64,000 nt of DNA from Pestalotiopsis fici W106-1 (GCF_000516985.1 NW_006917095.1:2919077-2983076), one strand, 5' to 3'. Shown: positions 46,644 through 58,500, numbered from the stretch's first letter. Notes: generated from the sequence alone by a model not told the origin. Numbers and translations are program-made.

Positions 46644-47856
46644 ATGAAGCCATTTACTTGGACTTACATCGCGAGCTTGGCTCTCGGAGCCTCTGCCGGC
46701 CCCATTCCGGATGAGATGAAGCTGTATCTGAACAGAGGTATATTGCTCTTGTCACTTGTTTCAGTCCTATTTGCTCCGGAAGCTTACTGTTCATAGCTAC
46801 TACCGTCACTGCTTCCGAGGTTTCGTCCTTTGACTTGTATGCCGAGTATGCTGCGGCAGCCTACTGTAACACTGAGGACGATGTCGGCACCGTCGTTACA
46901 TGTATTGATGGTGTTTGCTCAAACGTCACTGCCGCCGGCGCCACGGTGACTGCCACCTTTGCGTGAGCACTCCTCGGTCACTGATCCTTCTTACCTCTTC
47001 GCTAACCTCTGCTCAGCGGTGATGCTACCGATATTCAAGGATTCGTGTCTACCGATGCCACGAATGAGGTCATTGTGGTTTCGTTCCGCGGCTCGCACTC
47101 TGTACGAAACTGGATTACCGAGTAAGTGAAACGAAACCAATCCACTTCCACACAAAACATGAAACTGACAAACCTCACAGCTTGGTTTTCGTTCAGGAGT
47201 TGTGTGATATCACCACCGGCTGTTTGCTCCACACTGGCTTCTATGCCGCATGGCTCGAGGTTAAAGATGTCATTACTGCCGCTGTGAGCGCGGCAAAGAC
47301 GGCCAACCCATCATACAGCATTGTCTTTACTGGCCACTCCCTGGGCGCCGCCGTCGCCACTGTTGGTGCAGCTTACACTCGCAAGGATGGCTACTCGATC
47401 GACATTTACACCTACGGCAGCCCCCGTGTCGGCAACAGGGCCTTTGTTGCCTATGTGACGGACCAGGCTGGCGCCGAGTACCGCGTCACCCATCTCGACG
47501 ACCCGGTGCCCCGTCTGCCCCCGATCATCCTCAACTACCGCCACACTTCGCCCGAGTACTGGCTGTCGGACGGTACCGCCAACACGACCGAATACACTGC
47601 TAGCGACATTAAAGTGTGCGAGGGCTACGCCAGCCTCTCCTGCAACGCCGGCACCACTGGTTTCGACACGACTGCACACGGCTATTATTTTGGCGACATT
47701 AGCGGATGCAGTCCCGATGGCACCCCGCTCAGGAAGAGAGATGACACCGACAACAGCGACATGACGGATGCCGACATTGAGGCCCAGCTCAATGACTATG
47801 TTGTCCAGGATGCCGACTACCTTGCCACCAACCTGACTGGAGACATTTGGGGTTAA
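46644..47856 (+). CDS. Secreted class 3 lipase / feruloyl-esterase-like
   Basis: Four exons (46644..46737, 46797..46962, 47017..47121, 47181..47856; introns of 59, 54 and 59 nt) give 346 aa. The signal peptide MKPFTWTYIASLALGASAG is followed by a short propeptide. Fungal lipase_3 features follow in order: YAEYAAAAYC, IVVSFRGSHSVRNWI (oxyanion region), LHTGFYAAW, and the nucleophile elbow IVFTGHSLGAA with Ser175. Then come YTYGSPRVGNRAF, VTHLDDPVPRLPP (catalytic Asp), and a histidine in NYRHTSPEYW. Cysteines suitable for disulphides are present. The C-terminal tail has a Lys-Arg pair (LRKRDD), a possible Kex2 site, followed by an acidic extension. The group includes Thermomyces-type lipases and feruloyl esterase A, and sequence alone does not separate them. 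Extracellular. Confidence 0.93.
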
Positions 47857-48221
47857 AAATGGAGGAGCTGTAAAAGCTTTACCAGTCTCATTAATGAAGT
47901 TGAGCGTTAAAAGGACAAAAGACATGAAAGGCACCAATGCCTGGGGGCAGACGTACATATATTTACATACCCGCGTGCTCGATGATGATGATGAGTAATG
48001 GTTTATCTCGTCAAAATAATGATTAGTAGTATATCATAATGGAATAATACTAGAACAATGACAAGCCTGATGCGGATTCATATGCTTTGGTGAAAGATTA
48101 TCTAGAATGTGCTCAAGAAGGCTTGCCATGGTCTGACTAATGACGTGAAACCAAGACTCTGGACTTTGGGGAGATCAAAGTCAACAGAGCCATGTAATCT
48201 AGAATCTTGACTTACTTCCTC
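47857..48221. other. Convergent 3' intergenic region
   Basis: The AT-rich region between the lipase (plus) and FMO (minus) stop codons includes a short GAT repeat near 47980-47996. No gene is seen. Confidence 0.6.
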
Positions 48222-49931
48222 CTATCCAGCAATGTCTAATCCCGGCTCTGTATTCACAGCCTCGGGCTGGACTGCAACTTGACTTGATCCATCCTCTTCC
48301 TTCTCAGGCTCATATACAAACCCGAGCTCCGCGAGCGTCGTCGCCTTGCGACCGTCCTGCTCAAACTTGATCCGCGCCTGCGCGTACACGCCCCTCTGCC
48401 AAAACATTTCAGGCGACCAGTACGGCGGCTCTTTACCCTGGCAGCCACCACCTTGTTGTTGTTCCTGCCGGAGCCAGTCGTGGATACCATTAATGTACCT
48501 GGCGTCGCCGAGCGCGGGAAACACGTGGTACTTGTGCGGCGAGCGCTCGGCCTCCTCGCGCCTCTCCCAGTCGCGCATCTCGGACGCCGGCGGGAGCGCG
48601 AGCGCATTGGCCCACGCCCGGGCAAAGACGGCCGCCTGCGACTCGGACAGGGGAAACGGGATCACCTTGATGGGCAGGCCCGGGAACGCGAGCGTCGGGT
48701 GGCGAATGTGCAGAAAGTGCTTCCAGAGCCCGTGGACTCGTCTGCCGTCGGTGATGAGCGGTGGAGGAGGGGGATCACTACTCTTGTTGTTGCTGTGGTT
48801 GTCGGATTCAGTTGCCTCTGCGGTGGAGGCCCCAAGGAAACCGTCTTTGCCCTCGAAAAAGGGAAACGTGAATAGGTATCCCGTGCAGAATAATATGGCG
48901 TCTAGATCCTCCACCTCGCGCCCGTCCTTGAGCAGCACCGCCCTCCGGGGTCCAGGCAGGAACCGCGCAATCTCCGCCACCTCGTCGAACCCAGCGTGGC
49001 GCCGCGCCTCGTCCGACGTGGGGGTCTGCACCGAGACCAGCACGGGACCTCTACTCACCGCGTTGATCTGCGCGGCAATGTCGAGACCCGACGCCGAGTT
49101 GCCGACCACCATGACCTTTTTGTCGGCAAAGGCGCCCGGAGAGCGAAACGTCTTGGCGTGGGAGATGACGCCCCGGTGCTCCTGGTCAAAGGCCGCGATG
49201 CCCTCGACGTCGGGCACATACGTTGTGTTGTAGTGGCCGCCCGCGACGACGACGGCGTCGTACGTTTCGGTTTGTTCGTGGCCCGTGAGCAGATTGCGGG
49301 ATGTGATATCCCATTGGTCCTTTTGCTGTCTGGCTGCTACTGCTGCTGCTTCACCAGCACCAGAGTCTTGGACCGCCGTTTTGCGCAGTCTGACCTTGAG
49401 CACGCTGGTCGAGAACCGAATTAGTGGGCGTATCTGGGCCTGATCCGTATACTCGTCCAGATACCGCAGCACGACTTGGCGCTCGGGAAAGATGCGCAGG
49501 TCTCCGCCCTGCTCGGCCGTTTGGCCTTGTTCGTCCGTGAACGGGAAATCCGAGTATTGCATCAGGGTATGTGGAATATTGGTGTTGAGCCTATCGTACA
49601 TGGGACTCGGAAAGATGGGTGCAGAAGCAGCATCACCCTTTTCGCCATTATACACGGGAGGGTCCGGGGGTGCATGCGCCGAAGTCTGCGGGATCGGCGA
49701 CGGCGACGGCGGCGTGGCCGAGTACAACCAGACACCGCCAACGCGGGGTTGCTGTTCAAATACGGTGATCTTGTCAAAATAGGACCCAGATGCTGCCCGT
49801 GATGATGACGACGACGACGGCGGCTGCCATTTGAGGTACTTGGCCGCGGCGAGGCCGCATGGGCCGGCCCCGATCACGGCAACGGACTTGACGTCAAACG
49901 CCCCGTGTGTCCCGGCGTCCACGGAGCCCAT
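48222..49931 (-). CDS. Flavin-containing monooxygenase (FMO-like)
   Basis: A single exon of 569 aa from the ATG at 49931. A longer in-frame reading to 50093 adds sequence unlike the family, so the start just before the FAD motif is preferred. The FAD Rossmann motif VAVIGAGPCGLAAAKYL lies near residue 17-33, followed by VFEQQPRVGGVWLY. The Baeyer-Villiger/FMO-type fingerprint is approximated by HRGVISHAKTF (FxGxxxHxxx-F/Y class). The NADPH motif is VMVVGNSASGLDIA. Further on, AILFCTGYLFTFPF matches the conserved ATG-like strand, and HIRHPTLAFPGL is family-typical. Insertions of Ser, Pro, Asn and Gln runs lengthen it relative to human FMOs. It should oxygenate soft nucleophiles (N, S) using NADPH and O2. 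The substrate is unknown. A permease on the same strand follows downstream of its promoter. Confidence 0.9.
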   Translation of the reverse strand: MGSVDAGTHGAFDVKSVAVIGAGPCGLAAAKYLKWQPPSSSSSSRAASGSYFDKITVFEQQPRVGGVWLYSATPPSPSPIPQTSAHAPPDPPVYNGEKGDAASAPIFPSPMYDRLNTNIPHTLMQYSDFPFTDEQGQTAEQGGDLRIFPERQVVLRYLDEYTDQAQIRPLIRFSTSVLKVRLRKTAVQDSGAGEAAAVAARQQKDQWDITSRNLLTGHEQTETYDAVVVAGGHYNTTYVPDVEGIAAFDQEHRGVISHAKTFRSPGAFADKKVMVVGNSASGLDIAAQINAVSRGPVLVSVQTPTSDEARRHAGFDEVAEIARFLPGPRRAVLLKDGREVEDLDAILFCTGYLFTFPFFEGKDGFLGASTAEATESDNHSNNKSSDPPPPPLITDGRRVHGLWKHFLHIRHPTLAFPGLPIKVIPFPLSESQAAVFARAWANALALPPASEMRDWERREEAERSPHKYHVFPALGDARYINGIHDWLRQEQQQGGGCQGKEPPYWSPEMFWQRGVYAQARIKFEQDGRKATTLAELGFVYEPEKEEDGSSQVAVQPEAVNTEPGLDIAG

Positions 49932-50717
49932 TGTAACAGACCGTTTCCAAAAGACTTGCTTTTGGACAGTGCGGGCGACGCCTCTTGAGATGAATTTCCG
50001 AATAGTGGCGTCAATGATGAGAAAGGAGACGAAATGCTCAAGAGATTGCAAGAAGCAGGTACGATAAAATCTCAAAAGCACCAGCCCGCCCACTTAACTT
50101 GTTGGTCACTCGCCGAATTGCATCGTAAGATGGTGGAGTGAGAGAGAAGCTCTCATCTGGGTTGCGCGATATGATGCCATCGCCGCGCCCGGTGCTGAGT
50201 GGAGGCATAGTCCCGCCGACTACCGGACTTGTGAGTCGGGTCATTCCCAACGGCTTGCCACCCGCGCCGTAGCGCAAAAATCATGCCCATTCATGTGGCA
50301 TTTTTGTTTATTTCTATCCAAAACATGGATTGGACCACCAACTTCCTTGTAGACTATATTTCTACCCTGGATTTCTGATAAACTAGACACTTCACACGAT
50401 GGGCAGTCCGCTCCGCAATAAAACAGCTTTGCAGGTACCACAACCAAGGTATCTATGCGTCGGTCCAAACAACCATGGCCAGCACAGACAAACCATAGTC
50501 AGGTTGAATAATACGGCTTTCTGATTCATCAAGCAGACCTACAGCCTTTTTCTAGTATTAAAAATACTTATCGTCGCTACATTTTATGTACTATAATATC
50601 GTTTATGTTGGTATCTTTCCAACTCAGGCTGTCCTGTACGCCGCCAATGATCCCATCATGGCAAATGCAACGCCTTTCAATGCAGTTCATGGTAATCGTC
50701 CAGTCTGACGTGGGACT
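49932..50717. other. Intergenic between FMO and permease
   Basis: Both flanking genes are on the minus strand, so this holds the FMO promoter and the 3' region of the permease. The in-frame extension of the FMO frame to 50093 is probably 5' leader. No separate gene is seen. Confidence 0.55.
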
Positions 50718-52634
50718 CTAGTTCGCCCACCGCTTCCAAAACTTCCAGCCATGCCTAGATGTGCCCCCAATGTCGCGTTTCGTCACCTGATCCCTTCCAT
50801 GTATTCTCCAGAAATACACAGGAATGCCAACGAGAACAAAAGCAATGACAATCAATGTCTGCAGTGGCTGCGCAAACACAGCTCTACTCAGTAGAAACAA
50901 GCTCACGCAGCAAAAGATGATGGGTGTGGTAATCCACGTCTTGTAGGGCCGTTCCAGGTTCGGTTCCTTGACCCGCAGGATGATGAGTCCCAGAACGGTC
51001 AAGAAATAAAACGTGTATCCAGCGACTCCGTAAAACGTAATAAGCTCGCCAAATTCGCCGACAATCACATAGGCAACCGTCAATGCGCCGTTGAGGACTA
51101 TGGCATTGACAGGAGTAAAGAAGAGACCAGTCTCCTCATCGCTGAGCATACTGTGGAGCTTCTTGGAAAACCAGTTTCTCGTCCGTGTAGAGGAAAGCCC
51201 AGGGTCCGTGGAGCCTACACCAATGCGCCCAAAGACGGCTGGAAAATAGCCCTCCTTGCCAGCCGCGTATACAAGACGACTGCTCGTAAAGGTCGATGAA
51301 TTAAGGGCTCCAAAACAGGAAGCGCTCACGACAATGGAAAGGACAAGCGCGCCAATTGGCCCAAAAACCTTTCCACCAAACATGACGGCAACAGTATTCG
51401 TCGAATTGATTACTTTCGTCGGGAGAACAAAAAAGTAGGCTACATTGGCCAACAGGTAGCTCGCGATAACCAGTGGCATGGCTGTATGAATGACACGCGG
51501 TAGATCACGTCCAGGGTTGCGGAACTCTCCCACAACGTAATTGGTCTGATTATCTGGTTAGTCTTCCTCACGGGTACGGTTCAATGCCTGGTTTGCAATA
51601 CTCACATTGTCCCAGCCGTCAAAGGCCCACAAGCCAGCATAGATTGCCACTGCCCATCTGCTAACATCTGTGGTTGTTCCTTCAAACCACGAGTGGGCCT
51701 TCCATTCATTGTTTGCCGTTCCGGTAACAGAAAAGCCAGTTAAAGCCACGACTATTCCGACAATGGTGACACCGATCAAGGCAAAAAATTTGAGAAACAT
51801 GAGCATATCGTTGAGCCGAGTTCCTAGACGTGTAGAGAGGGCGTTGATGAAAGTCACGGCAAAAAGTCCCACCAGCGCCACAGCCTTCATGATCCAGGGA
51901 TTGATGGTCTCGGCTTCGGCCCCAATGGCAGCACGAACCAGGTACTCGCCCATGATGATGGCGATGATAGCGGCGCTTCCAGGTTTAAGTACGAGAACGG
52001 CAACCCATGTAAAGAGAAAGCCCGACAACTCTCCCAAGATCTTGCTGAGGTATGCCTGAGGTCCTCCGTTGAGGGGGATGGAAGCGCCCAGCTCTGCATA
52101 ACTCGCAGCTCCAGTCCATGCCAGGACACCTGCTATCACCCAAACAATGAGCGCTGCGCCAGGCGAGCCAACATTGGTATTGACCTGGCTCGGCGAAGAA
52201 AATATGCCGGAGCCAATGATCAGACCAACGACAAGGCCCAAGCCATTCATGTAGGTCAAGGTCTTGTGCTTCTCCAACGATGTTCCTCCCAAGCCACCTC
52301 CCTGTAGCCCTGTTGACGTAGGCGCACCCAGCGGCGCATATCCGTTCCCGGCCGAGGATGACAAGGGAAAGAGGTTGGCAGTGTAGTCGAAGTTCGAGGC
52401 ATTCGAGTATGTCCTGCCATGGCCGTAGCCTTGGCCGGGTCGGACAGCGGGGTTGTTGTCGTCTAATGGGTCATCTTGCTCGAGGGACAGTTTCCGCGAC
52501 GAGGAAATGGACGGCCTCGAATCGGTATCGGAATATGTGTCGTCGTGACCACGTTGACTCGAGGATGCCAACGAAGCCAACTCGAGCGAGTCCCTGGCGT
52601 GTGGTTGAAGGCCTGCAGAGTAATTGGGCGGCAT
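50718..52634 (-). CDS. Amino-acid permease (APC superfamily, LAT/MUP1-like)
   Basis: Exons 51606..52634 and 50718..51545 around a 60-nt intron (GTGAGT, CTAAC, AATCAG) give 618 aa from the ATG at 52634. The N-terminal about 125 residues are Ser- and Asp-rich and cytosolic. The membrane domain starts at LTYMNGLGLVVGLIIGSGIF, the unwound TM1 glycine motif of the APC fold. It continues with ASYAELGASIPLNGGPQAYL (TM3 region), ALWAFDGWDN at the splice, and YVVGEFRNPGRDLP, the loop after TM6 typical of LAT-type and MUP1 transporters. About 12 hydrophobic segments can be counted. The pattern resembles fungal high-affinity methionine permeases and LAT-like exchangers. Specificity is unproven. Plasma membrane location is inferred. 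Confidence 0.9.
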
Positions 52635-53828
52635 TGTCGCAAACAAGCACGGCGGTGTATTCTGGTCCCTCCTCCAACTAGCTTTAATACTTGGAAGATG
52701 CAGCTGTGTCGAGTCTTTTACGCCATATGCTTGAGAACAAGATTAAGGCAGTCAAAAGTATCAGCTTGCGCTACGCAGCAGCAGAAGACCTGGGCCGTGG
52801 GTGGTTTCGTCGAGTTGCGCCTTGGAGTGCGAGAGAATGTCTGGTGTCGACTGCCGAATCGCATGTGCTACGTCGTTGCAACGAATAGCTTAGGGTTGCA
52901 AGTCGTGATCGCAAAGTCGTCGGCACCGAATTGGAGTATATTAACGCAGATGCTGTCGAGTATATAATATCTGCAAGGTGGCGTCACGTACAGACTTGAA
53001 GAATAAAACTTAAAAAAGAAGGACAATGGTAGTGCTTTAAGTTATGGAGTGTTTCTTGTTTGATTGAAGCCAACCACATGGGCACTGGGCTGGGCCTTGG
53101 TTTGGCGGTTTGTTAGAACTGCGGCTCCCTTTCTTGGTTGGAAATGGGTGTCCGTGCACCTGCTGCCGGGCTCTGCCCAGTAAAGGGGGTTCAAAAGGTT
53201 TCGGCTCATGTAGGTGGTAGTAGTTATGTAGTTCTAGGTACCATATCCTAGATTGCCGCTGCAGCAAGCAAGCCACTGAGGTTACGACCTTCCAGAAAAC
53301 AAGTAAGAACACTTTGCGGATATGATTGCGACGAATGCGAGCTGTAATTCAAATTGTCGAAGCAACTTTAAAAGAGCAAGTTGGACTAGATGTACATTCC
53401 CATTCTTCAAGACTTTCTATTATACAGAACCACCGTTGGATATCCAGAACGTCAGGAACATTATCCACAACCCCGGATTACAAGGCTTACACAGTTACCA
53501 GACCCCTAGCATGTTTTCTTGGTGGCCAAGGCGCGTGCGTGGGCTGTTTGGTTTCAATTCATGCGAGCTACCCAGGGCTGGCCAAGAACAAAAGAAAAAA
53601 AAAAAGTTTTGGAGCTGCCGCCGCTAAAGCTACCTACTAGCTAGCAATAAGTAGAGCTTTTGCAGCAGCAGCTTTATTAGCTACGGCAATGCATTGTGAA
53701 GCATCGTGCGATACGTGTGTACCTAGTCGTGTCAACACATTGCCCATCACCGAGCCAAGATATGCAGGTTCGCTCCCAGGTTTGTCAGCGATAGCTTTTG
53801 TATAGCAGGATACTATGAGGTCTGTGCA
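52635..53828. other. Divergent intergenic region with an inverted repeat
   Basis: The region lies between the permease (minus) and LeuRS (plus) starts. It has a poly-A run near 53592-53605 and a nested inverted repeat at about 53607-53690. Short frames on both strands have no motif. No gene is called. Confidence 0.55.
53626..53660. repeat. Imperfect inverted repeat
   Basis: The arm AAAGCTACCTACT (53626-53638) pairs with AAGTAGAGCTTT (53649-53660) around a 10-nt loop with one indel. Outer sequences (GCTGCCGCCGCTAAAGCT and AGCTTTATTAGCTACGGC) are also roughly complementary, giving a larger nested hairpin. It may be a small element remnant or a transcription-related structure. Confidence 0.5.
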
Positions 53829-56765
53829 ATGCGATCTCTCTTGCTTCAATCTCCAGCCCGCCTAGGGCTTCGCGTAGGAGTCCTGCGTGCTTGTACCGCT
53901 TCAGTCCGACACTACTCTGCGCGAACAAGTCCAAAACGCACCGACCGAGCTCCATTGAACCTGACCGCCCTTGATCAGAAATGGCGAGAAACATGGAAGA
54001 AGAATGGCTCTCTTCAGAGCGCCCAGGGGGCAGTTGCCAAAGACAACACGGCTTCCGCGAGCCCTGAGAAGGACAACATGTACATCTTGTCCATGTTCCC
54101 CTACCCGTCAGGAAAGTTGCACCTTGGCCACCTACGAGTCTACACCATCGTCGATGTCATGGCCCGGTATCACAGGTTGCAAGGCAAGGAGGTGCTCTCA
54201 CCAATGGGCTGGGACGCATTTGGACTGCCTGCTGAAAACGCCGCCATCGAGCGAGGCGTGGAGCCTGGCGAGTGGACAAGGGAGAACATGGCCCGGATGA
54301 AGGAACAACTAGACGTCATGAATGGTAGTTTTGATTGGTCCAGGGTTAGTCTGACGAGCTGAGTTGAACCCGGAATTGTAGTTCGTGTGTATACTGATAT
54401 TTTTATGTACTGCCAGGAATTTGCAACTTGCGATCCCGAATTCTACAAGCAGACTCAAAAGATATTCCTGATCCTCCACTCGGCGGGGCTTGTCGACCGT
54501 AAGCGTTCCGAAGTCAACTGGGATCCTGTCGAGAATACCGTCCTGGCAAATGAGCAGGTCGATGCCTCTGGTCGCTCCTGGCGATCTGGGGCCATAGTTG
54601 AACAGCGTTCACTTGAGCAATGGTTCTTGAATATTACCAAATATAAAGAGTCTCTGCTTGAAGATCTAGACAAACTGGCTAAAGATGATGCCTGGCCGGA
54701 TCTCGTCCTGAGCCAACAGAAACATTGGATCGGCAAGACGAAAGCTGCTTATTATGACTTTGTCGTCAATCTTCCTGGTGCTGAAACAGAGACGCTAAGG
54801 GTATACACCACCCGCCCCGAGACTCTATTTGCTGTGCAATATCTTGCCTTGTCACCGCACTCGACATTAGTACAGCGCCTTGCTGAAAAGGACGAAAGGC
54901 TGCGTGCTTGGCTGGACACTGCCAAGGAATTGCCACATGACTCTAAGGAAGGCTATCCGATATCCTACCTCTCTGCGACAAGTCCTTTGGATCTGGCCCA
55001 GCACGCAACAGGGTCAGCAGAGACAACGTCCATTCCAGTCTATGTTGCCCCATATGTCAGGGGCGACTATGAAACCGGAGCCCTCATGGGTGTACCAGCT
55101 CATGATCTCAGAGACTATCACTTTTGGAGGACACATCGCAAGGAAGAGCCAATCAAATACGCAGTCAGCCCAGCAAGTGACGGCTCAACCGCTGGTCTTG
55201 ACGGACCTTACATTGGTGAAGGGAAAATGACTTCACTTGCCAAGTCGTATGCACAAATGAATTCAGAGGAAGCTGCTGAAAAGATTGTCCATGAAATTGC
55301 GACGGAAACTTCAGCAGCACAACCAATCACGAAATGGAAACTGAGAGATTGGTTGATCAGCCGGCAGCGATATTGGGGCACGCCTATCCCCATGGTGCAC
55401 TGCAATAAATGCGGCGTACAGCCAGTGCCTGATGCTGATTTACCAGTCATTCTGCCCAAGGTTGACCATCACTGGGCTGAAGGCAGAACGGGCAATCCGC
55501 TCGAGAGCGCTGAGGAATGGGTCAAGACCAGCTGCCCTAAATGCCACGGACCAGCAAAGAGAGATACCGACACCATGGACACCTTTGTTGATTCGAGTTG
55601 GTATTACCTCAGGTTCGCAGACCCTAGAAACTCGGAGCTTCCAGTCTCCGAAGCAGCACTGCGGAAATATTTGCCAGTGGACATGTATATTGGAGGTGTT
55701 GAGCATGCCATCTTGCACTTGCTCTATTCCCGTTTCATCTTCAAGGCCTTGATGGATGTACTGTACCCTGGAGTGGCGGCGGATTTGCCTCTGATTGAGC
55801 CCTTTAAGCGGCTCATCACGCAAGGCATGGTGCACGGAAAAACATACACTGATCCCGACACTGGACGATTCCTGAAGCCAGACGAAGTTGATCTTTCTGA
55901 TGCTTCCAACCCCAAAATTACTGCATCTGGCAAGACGGCAAATACTTCCTTTGAAAAGATGTCCAAATCGAAACACAATGGTGTCGATCCCACATCCTTC
56001 ATTGCCCAGTACGGCGCAGATACCACCAGAGCCCATATGTTGTTCCAGGCACCAGTTAGTGATGTGGTGAACTGGGATGAAGACAAGATTGCTGGCGTCA
56101 CGCGCTGGCTCAAACGACTGCACAGTTTTGTTGCAACTCTACCCCCACTAGAGGTCTACACTGCTTGGGACGCCAAAGATTACTTTCAAAAGAAGTCTGG
56201 GTCTCCAACATGTCATGAAGCAGATGCTCATGTGTGGCGGGCAACCCAGAAAGCAATTGCGGCCATCACGCAGTCCTATGATAAGGTTTACGCCTTGAAC
56301 ACGGTTGTATCTCATATCATGGAGTGGACGAATGTGCTTATCGAAAACAGCGCAGCATCTGACGCTGTCAAGGCTGCGTCTGTGAGCCAGCTACTTCCCA
56401 TGCTTGCGCCCATCACTCCAGCTGTTGCAGAAGAATGCTGGGAGATGTTATACCCCAAAATGGGCAGCATCTTCTGTCCCGAATCCGCCAGGTGGCCAGT
56501 GGTTGATGGCACACTTGAACTTTTAGCTCAAAGTACCATCAAGTGTGCCGTGCAAGTGAACGGCAAACTACGCTGCGTCGTGCACGTCAACAAACCATCA
56601 GCTGAGCTCAAGCAAGGCAGCCCCGAGTGGCGGGACTGGTTCGTCGACCAGATCAAGGCGTCTGACGAAGCAAAGAGCAAGGTCATGAAATCTGATTGTG
56701 ATATACGACAAGCGAAAAAGATCTTTGTCGTCAAAGGTGGGCAAACTGCCAACTTTGTATTGTAA
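53829..56765 (+). CDS. Mitochondrial leucyl-tRNA synthetase (NAM2-like)
   Basis: Exons 53829..54344 and 54417..56765 around a 72-nt intron (GTTAGT...TGCCAG) give 954 aa. The first about 35 residues ([20 protein letters not shown]) are Arg- and Leu-rich without acidic residues, a mitochondrial presequence. The class I signature HLGH is at residues 98-101 and KMSKS at 686-690. Bacterial-type LeuRS landmarks are present: the [16 protein letters not shown] block, an editing (CP1) domain with [14 protein letters not shown] and [27 protein letters not shown], and a CxxC pair in the zinc-like insert (CNKCG, CPKCHG). It attaches leucine to mitochondrial tRNA-Leu. Some fungal homologues also assist group I intron splicing; that is not shown here. 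Confidence 0.95.
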
Positions 56766-57202
56766 AATTACAAGGGTAGATATGTATAGAAAGATAGACT
56801 TTGGAGGCGTCTTGAATGGCTCACAACAGATACCCAGCTCAGTGCTTAGACGAAGCTTTATAACTATAACATGAGAAATTAGTATAGAAATGAATCATGG
56901 CACATGAAGAATCATAATAAAAGTACAGACAACTCCAAACACATCCAAATCAAGATGCCAATCTGCCGATCGGTTTCCCCGGACCCGAGGAACCAGCCTA
57001 AGGATGCAGGAACGCGGAACTGATCCATGCATTTTTGAGCGGGCCGCTCCGGCTGGTGAGCATTTATACCAAACCCCAGCACAAGATCTTTTGACTGTTG
57101 TACTGACTCCTTACTATAGCCACGCCTCGGCTCTAATGCTGCAGCGAATTTGGTTCGAGGAGTCTTGATTGTTTTTTATTCTACCTTTTCTTATTTTCAC
57201 GG
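56766..57202. other. Short intergenic region
   Basis: The region lies between LeuRS and the MTQ1-like gene, both on the plus strand. It holds the LeuRS 3' UTR and the promoter of the next gene. No other feature is seen. Confidence 0.6.
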
Positions 57203-58384
57203 ATGCCCCGGCTCCCACCAAGACTGCTCTACCGCGCTCACAGAATCTCTCCCCATCTAAGGATCCTCTTGCCCGCATGCAGGGATATTGAGTCTGCGCG
57301 GCATGAGCTGCGCTGGATAAGAGAGCACGTGTCGTCTTTTCCATCCACTCGCCATGCCAAAGTGCCCGTCACCTCCTCGGCCGCCGCCACGTCGAAGCGC
57401 GAGGAACAAGAGGCAAAAGTAGCCCACCTCTGCGCGCGTCGCGGCCGCGGCGAACCTCTGCAGTATGTCCTGGGCACACAGCCCTTCGGCCCCTTGGAAA
57501 TACGCTGCGCGCCCGGCGTGCTGGTGCCCCGGCTCGAGACCGAGGCCTACACGGTGTACCTGGCGGACCTGCTGACCCGACACTACTCCTCGTCGTCGCC
57601 GCATCCACCCCAGAGGCACCAGGAAACCAGTGGTGGTGAGCTAGTCACCAAGGGCGACGACGAGGGCCGTCTCGGCGTGCTTGATTTGTGTACTGGCACC
57701 GGATGTATTGCTCTGCTCTTGTACGAGCGCCTGCGCCGGCACGCCCAGCGGCGTCTACTGCCACCTCCTCGTGTCGCCGGCGTGGACATCAGCCCCACGG
57801 CCGTGGCGCTGGCGCGGCGCAATCTAGACGACAACACGCGAGCTGGCCTCTTGCCAAGAGAGAACGCCAACGCCGCCGTGGTCTTTACCGAGGCGGATAT
57901 CTTTGCCGACGATTTCCTGGCCCGCAGTCAAGACGGTTTGTTGATGCCCTCCGGCCAAGTCGACGTTTTGGTGTCGAACCCGCCGTACATATCTACGCGC
58001 GGCTTTGACCGCGACACGGGGCGCTCTGTGCGCAACTTTGAGCCGCGATTGGCTTTGGTGCCAGACGAGAGACTAAAAGCGACTGCCGTGCTTCTAGAAT
58101 GTGCATTGGAGGATGTATTTTACGCACGTCTTTTGGATATTGCAAAGGAGCTCAAACCCAGATTTGTCCTGTTCGAGGTTGGGGATCTAGAGCAGGCGAA
58201 AAGAGTTGTGAAAATGGCCACGACGCTGGGTAACAGCGAGGACTTTGCTTTTGAGATATGGAGAGATGAGCCGGATGCCGAGGGTACTGAGGTCTTTGAA
58301 ATGGGATCAGGGTCTACCATTGCGACTATCCGAGGAGAGGGACACGGCAGGTCTGTTTTCATATATCGCAAAACAAAATCATGA
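57203..58384 (+). CDS. Release-factor glutamine N5-methyltransferase (HemK/PrmC, MTQ1-like)
   Basis: Single exon, 393 aa. The start region RLPPRLLYRAHRI is basic, consistent with a mitochondrial presequence. The N-terminal helical domain ends in a GEPLQYVLGTQPFGPLEI motif characteristic of PrmC/HemK. It is followed by VPRLETE (usually PRPETE), the SAM-binding motif I VLDLCTGTGCIALLL, motif II GVDISPTAVALARRN, and the catalytic NPPY at residues 259-262. A long Pro/His/Arg insertion (about 130-155) separates motif I from the preceding block. PrmC enzymes methylate the GGQ glutamine of peptide-chain release factors. In yeast Mtq1 acts on the mitochondrial factor Mrf1 and Mtq2 on cytosolic eRF1. 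This protein matches the Mtq1 type. It follows the LeuRS gene, another mitochondrial translation component. Confidence 0.9.
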   Translation: MPRLPPRLLYRAHRISPHLRILLPACRDIESARHELRWIREHVSSFPSTRHAKVPVTSSAAATSKREEQEAKVAHLCARRGRGEPLQYVLGTQPFGPLEIRCAPGVLVPRLETEAYTVYLADLLTRHYSSSSPHPPQRHQETSGGELVTKGDDEGRLGVLDLCTGTGCIALLLYERLRRHAQRRLLPPPRVAGVDISPTAVALARRNLDDNTRAGLLPRENANAAVVFTEADIFADDFLARSQDGLLMPSGQVDVLVSNPPYISTRGFDRDTGRSVRNFEPRLALVPDERLKATAVLLECALEDVFYARLLDIAKELKPRFVLFEVGDLEQAKRVVKMATTLGNSEDFAFEIWRDEPDAEGTEVFEMGSGSTIATIRGEGHGRSVFIYRKTKS

Positions 58385-58500
58385 TGCTTTGTGCCACGTG
58401 TTGTTCTCACGACAATGTCTAATATTGGGTTCTCCAGGAAGGATAAGAGTGGGATTGTGTTCTGTATAATGCACACGATCTACGGATGCCAGAGGCTCTT

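Noticed and set aside
48346..49233. 295-aa plus-strand open frame opposite the FMO
   Set aside because: It is low-complexity Ser/Arg-rich sequence created by GC-rich antisense codons. The minus-strand FMO frame carries both nucleotide-binding motifs.
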